From Methanosarcinaceae archaeon UBA470 (GTDB lineage: Archaea; Halobacteriota; Methanosarcinia; Methanosarcinales; Methanosarcinaceae), in assembly GCA_002508425.1 (NCBI GenBank), contig DAKU01000162.1:1-11322 (forward strand): a stretch of 11,322 bases of DNA. The letters are read 5' to 3'. The position numbers and the translations under genes are program-made. Positions 1 to 5,038 of this stretch are shown here, piece by piece; position 1 is the stretch's first letter, and each line of letters opens with the position of its first letter. The notes beneath the pieces were generated by a model that was given only the letters and a program-made list of their open reading frames with translations, was not told the DNA's origin and did no database searches.

Positions 1-597
1 GCTCTTACCGGCTGGTGGCAACTCGGTGTAAGAGAGTGGCACAAGATCATCACCCACCGGAATTATGGCAACTACTGGCTTACAGTACACTTTTACTTCC
101 CGGATACCCAGGGATGCCAATACTCCTGCGTCACATGCCCGAAGTAAATGACCTTTATTGAAAAGGATCTCATTTTTACGGATATCCTCCCCGATATCAC
201 CTACATTCTTTCCAGGATGCAGCTGTGCCCTTATCTCGATCATGTCCCCCATGGATACAGTGTCCTCTATCATCATCACCGCATCAGCGCCTTCCGGCAT
301 ATGCTGGCCTGTGCCTACCCTTGCACATGTGCCTTCTTCGACAACATCGGAAAGCTGTAACATCACAGGATTAAGAGGAGATGCACCAAGAGTGTCCGCA
401 GCCCTCATGGCATAGCCGTCCATTGCAGACCGCCTGAAATGAGGCACATTCCTGGGAGCTATGGTATGTGTGGCCAGCACCCTGCCGGGACACTCCCGGA
501 TACTGATCTCTTCGGTCCTTGTAATAGGAACAATAGTTTCCAGAAATTTGTCCTTTGCCAAACCAACCGACATGCGTTCCTTGAATATCCTCTCCAT
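1..597 (-). CDS. moeA: MoeA, molybdopterin molybdotransferase (N-terminal part, cut by window edge)
   Basis: MoeA inserts molybdate (or tungstate) into adenylylated molybdopterin in the cytoplasm, the last step of cofactor synthesis. The first 199 residues lie in this window; the family is about 400 long, and the rest lies beyond position 1. Visible family motifs are RRSAMDGYAMR (residues 55-65), GTGQHMPEGADAV (95-107), NVGDIGEDIR (131-140) and the entry to the MoCF/MogA-like domain with VAIIPVGDDLV (176-186). The ATG lies 6 bases after the moaD stop codon and in the same frame, behind a GGGTGATC ribosome binding site that overlaps the end of moaD, so the two genes are co-transcribed and probably translationally coupled. 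Methanogens use this pathway for formylmethanofuran dehydrogenase. Identification is firm; metal preference cannot be read from the sequence. Confidence 0.93.
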   Translation of the reverse strand, partial: MERIFKERMSVGLAKDKFLETIVPITRTEEISIRECPGRVLATHTIAPRNVPHFRRSAMDGYAMRAADTLGASPLNPVMLQLSDVVEEGTCARVGTGQHMPEGADAVMMIEDTVSMGDMIEIRAQLHPGKNVGDIGEDIRKNEILFNKGHLLRACDAGVLASLGIREVKVYCKPVVAIIPVGDDLVPLSYTELPPAGKS

Positions 598-603
598 GCA
601 TGA

Positions 604-888
604 TCACCCGCCGGATACCGGAGGCAATACGCCCAGCTCATCGCAGTCGCTGACCTTGGTGTCAAGACCATCAAGATGAAGGATATTGTCACCGTTAAGG
701 AAAACATTCACATATCCACATAATTTGGGATCAGAAGTAGTTGTTTCAAAAACCCTGTCCTTAAGACCCGGGAATTGCCGCACAAGGGCTTCCAGCACCT
801 CAAGCACCGTATCGCCCCCGAGCTTCAACTCGGAAGTCCCTGCTATCTCCTTAAGGTTTGCAAAGAGCCTTACCTTAACCTCTGTCAT
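604..888 (-). CDS. moaD: MoaD-like sulfur carrier, molybdopterin synthase small subunit
   Basis: This 94-residue ubiquitin-like protein ends in VSGG. The terminal Gly-Gly is the hallmark of MoaD/ThiS/SAMP sulfur carriers: it is adenylylated and then thiocarboxylated, and donates sulfur to molybdopterin precursor Z via MoaE. The beta-grasp start (VKVRLFANLKEIAG) and the LNGDNI segment near residue 64 fit MoaD. It is slightly longer than bacterial MoaD (about 80 residues), as is common in archaea. The adjacent moeA gene supports a cofactor role. The ATG at 888 is the only sensible start, since no start codon precedes it for several codons. There is no clear ribosome binding site, so the message may be leaderless. 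An archaeal SAMP-type protein modifier is a less likely alternative. Confidence 0.9.
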   Translation of the reverse strand: MTEVKVRLFANLKEIAGTSELKLGGDTVLEVLEALVRQFPGLKDRVFETTTSDPKLCGYVNVFLNGDNILHLDGLDTKVSDCDELGVLPPVSGG

Positions 889-895
889 GGGCGTG

Positions 896-921
896 TATTT
901 ATAAAGATATTAGATAAACCT
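896..921 (-). promoter_or_regulatory. Probable TATA region of the moaD-moeA operon
   Basis: The minus strand here contains GGTTTATCTAATA and then TTTATAAATA just before moaD. The distal element is centred about 26 bases before the ATG, which would give a leaderless transcript. The proximal one is too close to the start unless the true start is internal. Which one acts as the TATA box is uncertain. Confidence 0.35.
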
Positions 922-1026
922 TGTGTCGAACCATAAGTTTATCCTGGGAGATTTTTGGGATGTGTGGAGGGGATTTTTGAGGGATGATGTGTTTCAGTAC
1001 AAAGAGTAGGAGAGGCGTTCATACTA

Positions 1027-1061
1027 AGAAGTTTATGTTGTGACTGAAAGTGTGAACTTCT
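1027..1061. repeat. Short inverted repeat AGAAGTT...AACTTCT
   Basis: A perfect 7-bp inverted repeat (1027-1033 and 1055-1061) with a 21-base loop lies in the gap between the recombinase remnant and moaD. No T-tract follows on either strand, so it is not a convincing terminator. It may be chance, or scar DNA next to the remnant. Confidence 0.3.
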
Positions 1062-1087
1062 AATTATAGCCCAGTTAGTTGATGGTA

Positions 1088-1396
1088 TTATATAAAAAGA
1101 TGAAACGGTAGCGTATCTATTTTGTTGTAAATATGATAAATTAGAAGATTATTTTGCCGATAGTAAAAATACGCCACATCCCACAGAAAATCTAACTTCT
1201 GCTGAAATATCCGCACGGATTCAGGGTCTTGCATGAGTGTCGCAAGCATGTCTTTCACATTACTCGTTTCACTCTTGCCATCGATTGTCAGTGCATGACC
1301 GCATCTGCCTCCACGATCGAAATAATGCGGATTGGCTTCATCACAGTTCGGACAGCGGTTAAGCTTTCTCCTGATCTTAGATGTCCAGCCATTCAC
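1088..1396 (-). pseudogene. C-terminal remnant of an archaeal tyrosine recombinase-like protein with a damaged zinc ribbon
   Basis: The open frame starts at a GTG and encodes about 102 residues. It opens with a zinc-ribbon-like segment: CPNC, then about 14 residues to RCGHAL. Many archaeal integrases end in a zinc ribbon CPxC...FCxxCGxAL followed by a helical tail with a phrase such as LMxDPE. Here the tail reads VKDMLATLMQDPESVRIF (residues 47-64). The second Cys pair has only one Cys, because the position expected to hold its partner reads Arg-Gly-Gly. No catalytic recombinase domain (Arg, HxxR, Tyr) exists upstream; the radical SAM gene begins there instead. The last 30 residues, rich in Tyr, Ile and Asn, look like read-through of AT-rich noncoding DNA. 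I infer a degraded scrap of a mobile-element gene. It could also be a small hypothetical zinc protein. Confidence 0.45.
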
Positions 1397-1445
1397 GCAT
1401 GTTTGTGAGGAGTTATAGAACTGGAGGCCTGTTTTTCTGTTCCAC

Positions 1446-2588
1446 TCATGTTTTCTTAAACATCAGGGACATTATTCCTGGCTTTGGAGGCTTCATCGGG
1501 TTCTGGAAGAAGTCCATTTCCATACTTGGGCCCCCGAACATCTCATTATTGACCCGCTCGGTTATTTCATCGAATATCATCCTGTAGGAGATACAGTGGG
1601 GGTCAACTCCCTTTATTTCCCCGCCTGTAGGGGTTATGGCATTGTAAGGGCAGCCGCCTCTGCAGTATTTTATATGGGCGCAGTCCTTGCAGTTCTGGTC
1701 CACGTACTCTTTGTAATCGAACATGAGCTTCCAGGCATCTGACTTCGCAAGTTCTTCAATGCCTGGGTGGTCGTAGACATTGCCCATGACGTATTCTGGC
1801 ATGCCTACAAAGCGATAACAGGGATATATGCCTCCGTCAGGGCCTACGGCCAAGACATCGCCCATACAGTCCACGAAGGTGCAGACAGCACCTTTGCCTC
1901 CAAATACGCCTTTACAGAGGTGGTCGATGTTCATGACTTCGATTCGGTCCATGTTTTCCAGGTATTTGTCCAGGAGGTAAATCAGGAGCCTCCCGTATTC
2001 TTCCGGGTCAAGAGCCCATTTTTCGGGTTCATCGCCGCGTAAAGAGGGCAGAGCAGGGTGGAACTTGAGAGTCCAGCCGTTTTCCAGGTAAAAATTGAAA
2101 ATATCCTCTCTATATTTTTCAGAATGAGATGTGAAAGTGGTGATGAACCTTACGGAAAGTCCGTGTTCTTTTGCTATCCTGTAGCCACACATGGTTTTTT
2201 CGAAATATCCCTCTCCTCTCTGGAAATCATTGAGCTCTTTCGGGCCGTCAAGGCTGGAACCGATGGGAATGTCATATTCCGCAAAAATTTCAGCTATTTC
2301 GTCTGTCATCTTCCAGAGGTTGGTCTGTATGGCAAAAGCCACTTTCTTCGGCTTTACTCCCACAGCAAGGATCGGTAAAGCCTCCCTGTAGAAATCCGCA
2401 CCTGCCAGGAGCGGTTCCCCTCCATGGAAAGTAAAGGTAACCGAATCTTCCCTGAAGTTTTTGAGCCATTTAACTACTTCTTTTATGGTCTCAATGCTCA
2501 TTATAGGGGATCTTTCCTCGGAACTCCAGCAGTAACTACAGTTCCCGGGACAGCCCAGGGTGGGGATCAGCATCACGTGAAAAGACAT
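1446..2588 (-). CDS. Radical SAM/SPASM protein, probable peptide-modifying enzyme
   Basis: This 380-residue cytoplasmic iron-sulfur protein has the radical SAM motif CPGNCSYC (Cys13, Cys17, Cys20), which holds the 4Fe-4S cluster that cleaves S-adenosylmethionine. HGGEPLL (55-61) follows. Its C-terminal half carries a SPASM-type cysteine set: Cys236, Cys241, Cys257, then Cys300, Cys303, Cys309, Cys313 and Cys332, enough for two auxiliary clusters. This architecture belongs to anaerobic sulfatase maturases and enzymes that crosslink or alter ribosomal peptides. No sulfatase gene is nearby, while a small Cys- and Trp-containing peptide gene starts 379 bp away in the opposite direction. I recall a methanogen family of this kind (Mhun_1560-like, TIGR04083), but could not check it. 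The ATG at 2588 has an AGGTGC-type ribosome binding site about 8 bases upstream. The Met- and Pro-rich tail (350-380) lies beyond the SPASM domain. Class is certain; substrate is inferred. Confidence 0.9.
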   Translation of the reverse strand: MSFHVMLIPTLGCPGNCSYCWSSEERSPIMSIETIKEVVKWLKNFREDSVTFTFHGGEPLLAGADFYREALPILAVGVKPKKVAFAIQTNLWKMTDEIAEIFAEYDIPIGSSLDGPKELNDFQRGEGYFEKTMCGYRIAKEHGLSVRFITTFTSHSEKYREDIFNFYLENGWTLKFHPALPSLRGDEPEKWALDPEEYGRLLIYLLDKYLENMDRIEVMNIDHLCKGVFGGKGAVCTFVDCMGDVLAVGPDGGIYPCYRFVGMPEYVMGNVYDHPGIEELAKSDAWKLMFDYKEYVDQNCKDCAHIKYCRGGCPYNAITPTGGEIKGVDPHCISYRMIFDEITERVNNEMFGGPSMEMDFFQNPMKPPKPGIMSLMFKKT

Positions 2589-2911
2589 TTTTGTAGCACC
2601 TTTTTTTTAAGATTCTTCAAATTATTAGTAGTTTTCTAGAGGTCATCCTCCCCATAGATCAGTTATTGGATAGTTCTTCAGAATAGGTTTTTATTTACAA
2701 CTTTCTTTAATCCAAACAGAATTGATCATGGCAAACGCCACATCTTCCGTATAGACCTCCGCCATGCCAGAGGTGCAAGATCAGACAAATACAATGAAAA
2801 TGAATTTCTCTGCCAACTCACTCCGGCAGATATTAGATCGCGCTGTTTGCACATCCGCTCCAACCGTTACAAATGCCTGCCGGGTCATTTCAAACGTTAT
2901 GAGTTTAAATA
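2589..2911. other. Intergenic block between the radical SAM gene and the peptide gene, with a protein-like GC-richer island
   Basis: AT-rich ends flank a more GC-rich stretch at about 2691-2911. On the minus strand a frame runs from an ATG at 2888 for 35 codons to TGA (2783-2781), then stays open for 29 more to TAA at 2691; it includes MTRQAFVTVGADVQTARSN and, after the TGA, GMAEVYTEDVAFAMINS. On the plus strand a 57-codon frame runs from ATG 2764 to TAG 2935-2937, and a second frame without a start is open to TAA 2920-2922. None has a ribosome binding site and I recognise none. It looks like a gene fragment or conserved noncoding DNA. Confidence 0.3.
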
Positions 2912-2922
2912 AGGACTGCAAC
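2912..2922 (+). promoter_or_regulatory. TATA box of the peptide gene
   Basis: The sequence AGTTTAAATAA is centred about 26 bases before position 2944, which would be the transcription start and would leave a leader of about 24 bases carrying the GAGAGGAG ribosome binding site. Confidence 0.5.
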
Positions 2923-2937
2923 AATAATGTAAGTTAG

Positions 2938-2950
2938 TAATACTGTATTA
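2938..2950. promoter_or_regulatory. 13-bp perfect dyad TAATACTGTATTA, candidate operator
   Basis: TAATAC and GTATTA are exact inverted copies around a central T. The dyad sits on the predicted transcription start of the peptide gene, between TATA box and ribosome binding site, where a bound repressor would block initiation in archaea. No second full copy was seen in the window; a half-like TAATACTG occurs near 3319. Confidence 0.4.
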
Positions 2951-2967
2951 TTGAGAGGAGTAAGGTC

Positions 2968-3156
2968 ATGGCTGAAGAAAATTGTGCTAACTGCAAATTG
3001 CGAGCAAAGTATGATAACAAACCGAAGTCTCTTGCCGGGAGATTCTGGCGTTGGCATATCAACTTTTGCCCAGGTTGGAAAAAATATTTTACGTCACTTC
3101 CATCAGAAGAAAAAGCAAAAGTTGCTGCTAAATACAATTTTAAAAAGTATCAATAA
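2968..3156 (+). CDS. Small Cys- and Trp-containing peptide, candidate substrate of the neighbouring radical SAM enzyme
   Basis: This 62-residue basic protein has no signal peptide or membrane segment. It opens with an ENCANC motif (Cys6, Cys9) and has a dense aromatic core, GRFWRWHINFCPGWKKY (residues 24-40), with Trp27, Trp29, Trp37, His30 and Cys34. A charged helical tail follows. The start is clear: GAGAGGAG ends 7 bases before the ATG and a TATA box lies upstream. Two other frames overlap it, but only this one has the ribosome binding site and a protein-like composition. The SPASM radical SAM gene is divergent, 379 bp away. I recall a methanogen Cys-rich peptide family (TIGR04165) placed near such enzymes; membership is unverified. 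It could be a peptide whose Cys or Trp side chains are crosslinked, or simply a small metal-binding protein using Cys6, Cys9, His30 and Cys34. That the gene is real is likely; its function is inferred. Confidence 0.78.
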   Translation: MAEENCANCKLRAKYDNKPKSLAGRFWRWHINFCPGWKKYFTSLPSEEKAKVAAKYNFKKYQ

Positions 3157-3395
3157 AAAGAATATCATGTGGCCTGATCAGTCGCTCAGATCGATGCAGT
3201 TGGCTACATATTCATAATTCTATCAGGTTACTCATTAAGAAGCTAGAAGTCGAGAAATCAAAAGCAAGAAATGAAATATGATAACTAGTTCAGTTAAAAA
3301 TAAACAAGCGGGATCACATAATACTGAACCAGGCAAACATATCTTAAACGATTGCTCTGTATAAAACCTTTTTATTAATACCCCTTGATCTTGGT

Positions 3396-3893
3396 TCACT
3401 TGATGGGCATACAGATATCGAGGATATGATGTTTTTCCGGATGTTCTCCGGGAGAGTTTAAATATATCTCATAACTTGCTCTGAACATATCAATTTCAAG
3501 GTTATTTTGCATTATCCACTCAAAGATCTTTTCCCATGCAGGACCATATTCTTCTGCTCCTGTCAGTTCTGCACGCATTACTACATACTTTCCCCCAGGA
3601 AGCTTTTTCTTTTTTATTTCCCCTTCAACTTTAATATCATCTTCAATGGTCATACACACATCCAGTTTAAGTTCTTCCGGAGGTGTAACGCTTGGATCAT
3701 CATAATAGGCAGACATCAAAATAGTATCTGGTCCCATCAATTGTTTCGGACCTGCCCAACCAAGAAGTTTAGTGAACAAGTCATCAAAGACTTTGGTGTT
3801 TCCCAGATAGTTGCCGACAAATGAAACATATGCTACATTCCTTTCTTTTATCTCTTTTATCTCGGGCTCGTTTAAAATTTCCAAACCTATCAC
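3396..3893 (-). CDS. GyrI-like small-molecule-binding domain protein
   Basis: This 165-residue soluble protein is a stand-alone GyrI/SbmC-like (AraC-type effector-binding) domain, a duplicated beta-alpha-beta-beta fold with a pocket for hydrophobic or cationic small molecules. Family signs are an opening PEIKEIKERNVAYVSFVGNY segment (residues 10-29), the mid-region DDPSVTPPEELKLDVCMTI (65-83), GGKYVVMRAELTG (100-112), and the closing acidic and aromatic run ending in LDICMPIK. There is no DNA-binding domain, so it is not itself a regulator of AraC type; members bind drugs, hydrolyse electrophiles or have unknown roles. The track start is GTG at 3893, but a strong ribosome binding site AGGTGAT (3895-3889) overlaps that GTG and points to TTG at 3884 as the real start, which loses only three residues. 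It converges on the peptide gene and has its own promoter. Confidence 0.82.
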   Translation of the reverse strand: MIGLEILNEPEIKEIKERNVAYVSFVGNYLGNTKVFDDLFTKLLGWAGPKQLMGPDTILMSAYYDDPSVTPPEELKLDVCMTIEDDIKVEGEIKKKKLPGGKYVVMRAELTGAEEYGPAWEKIFEWIMQNNLEIDMFRASYEIYLNSPGEHPEKHHILDICMPIK

Positions 3894-3930
3894 CTACTTT
3901 TATTGTCAAGAGATTTTCTGTAATATCTGC

Positions 3931-3938
3931 TATAAAAG
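3931..3938 (-). promoter_or_regulatory. TATA box of the GyrI-like gene
   Basis: The minus strand reads CTTTTATA, placing transcription start near 3909 and giving a short leader that holds the AGGTGAT ribosome binding site at 3895-3889. Confidence 0.45.
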
Positions 3939-4124
3939 CCCATAGTAAATTGAGTGAAAGTGTTAAACTGTCCGTGAGATGGAATCTCAAAGATTTCTGC
4001 AGTGCTGGTTGATGAATTTTGATGAAAATGGAACAACAGACATTGAAGTATAATATTTAAGCTACAAAATAATTTTCAATTAGCTTGTTTCAAAGAGCAC
4101 AAGTCTTTGCTTCACCACTAAACT
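3939..4124. other. AT-rich intergenic DNA between the GyrI-like gene and the CPBP gene
   Basis: No gene is convincing here. Only short open frames occur, such as a 24-codon plus-strand frame from ATG 3979 to a TAA near 4051, with no ribosome binding site. It holds upstream DNA of the GyrI-like gene on one side and downstream DNA of the CPBP gene on the other. Confidence 0.4.
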
Positions 4125-4193
4125 AAAAAAAGGAATTAAAATACAACAAGCAGTATGTAAATTTCCTTAGCAATGAAAATCCAGGTCAAAAAA
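4125..4193 (-). terminator. Two T-tracts downstream of the CPBP protease gene
   Basis: On the minus strand the coding region is followed, 6 bases after its TAG stop, by T6 (4193-4188), and farther on by T7 (4131-4125). Archaeal RNA polymerase terminates at oligo-T without needing a hairpin, and no hairpin is seen here. Confidence 0.4.
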
Positions 4194-4199
4194 TAGAAC

Positions 4200-4868
4200 C
4201 TACCACAACCCATACACCGGACCAACAAAAAAGAATCCTAATAAGCCGATAGTGTTGCTTGCTCCGTGAGCAATGATCGCAGCCCAGAGGTTGTTTTCAT
4301 AATGTATTTTTATAAGACTGAAGAAGATCGCATCCAGAAAAGTGAGAATGACCCCTATTGTTCCCTGTTCCGTATGTGCAAGCCCGAATAGTAAAGAAGA
4401 AATACCCACAGCAAGAATTATCCCGGTCCTTGTATCTTCAAACAGACCCTGGATCCTTTTTTGGAGATAACCTCTGTACACGATCTCTTCTCCAAATGCA
4501 GCTAAAGTCCATGTCAGCACCAGGAAGAACAACAGCTGGTTGAAATTACCTTTGAGATTTTCGAATGCACTCAGGTCTTGTGTTGTTCCGGTCAAGTGAT
4601 TCAGTACTGGTATGAATATGCTCAAATGCAAAAGGGTCCAGACGATCACTAATACTATAATAGTGACTACCATCTTAAGCCAGTTACTGTTTTTTCTGAA
4701 ACCTAAAGTTTGCAGCTTTTCTTTACGGATCAGAAGAGAGATTGCCATAATCCCCAGAATAATGATCGTCGGGATGAACAGGTCCAGAACAATGACTGTG
4801 CTGGCAATGAGCAATTCAACAATTGAGATCAATTTCCAGACATTTTCCCGGTCCAATCTACCCATCAT
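4200..4868 (-). CDS. CPBP family intramembrane metalloprotease (CAAX protease/Abi type)
   Basis: This 222-residue integral membrane protein has about six hydrophobic segments and the three CPBP motifs: EEIVYR (Glu127, Glu128, Arg132), FGLAH (His165) and HGASN (His201, Asn205). In the family these conserved residues lie in the membrane and coordinate a metal and water for cleavage of membrane substrates. Relatives act on prenylated proteins, bacteriocins or signalling proteins; no substrate can be assigned. Three starts are possible: ATG 4868, the adjacent ATG 4865, or TTG 4856. GGTGAT (4874-4869) touches the first ATG directly, so a later start is more natural. It is divergent from the NorD-like gene. 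It ends in TAG, and reading through would add only 10 residues before TAA. Confidence 0.88.
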   Translation of the reverse strand: MMGRLDRENVWKLISIVELLIASTVIVLDLFIPTIIILGIMAISLLIRKEKLQTLGFRKNSNWLKMVVTIIVLVIVWTLLHLSIFIPVLNHLTGTTQDLSAFENLKGNFNQLLFFLVLTWTLAAFGEEIVYRGYLQKRIQGLFEDTRTGIILAVGISSLLFGLAHTEQGTIGVILTFLDAIFFSLIKIHYENNLWAAIIAHGASNTIGLLGFFFVGPVYGLW

Positions 4869-4947
4869 ATCACCCTGCTATCAGCTTTGTATTATCCTGA
4901 AACATGCTTGAAACACTTTTTGATGTATTGTTAACCTGGCTCATCGC

Positions 4948-4960
4948 TTGAATATAGATT
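4948..4960 (+). promoter_or_regulatory. Possible promoter of the NorD-like gene
   Basis: TTGAATATAGATT is a plausible TATA box that would start transcription near 4980. That gives a 60-base leader before the ATG at 5039, or a leaderless message from the in-frame ATG at 4979. Confidence 0.35.
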
Positions 4961-5038
4961 TTACTACAGAGCCGGAAAATGCAAACTTTTTTCTATTCAC
5001 GAAACAAGACAACTATCAACATATTGAAGGATCAGGAT

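Noticed and set aside
371..607. Open frame on the minus strand overlapping the start of moeA
   Set aside because: It is a shifted frame of moeA; the frame starting at 597 carries the family motifs.
918..942. GGTTCGA on the minus strand as the T-loop of a tRNA
   Set aside because: The flanking bases do not pair as a T-stem and no acceptor or anticodon arms can be found.
2691..2888. In-frame TGA on the minus strand read as selenocysteine
   Set aside because: No selenocysteine insertion structure is evident and the protein is unrecognised; decay or chance is simpler.
2764..2937. 57-residue plus-strand frame as a second peptide substrate
   Set aside because: No ribosome binding site, it runs through the TATA box of the next gene, and other frames in the same block are just as open.
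2951..3217. 88-residue plus-strand frame overlapping the small peptide
   Set aside because: It needs a TTG start with no ribosome binding site, and it is a shifted reading of the peptide gene.
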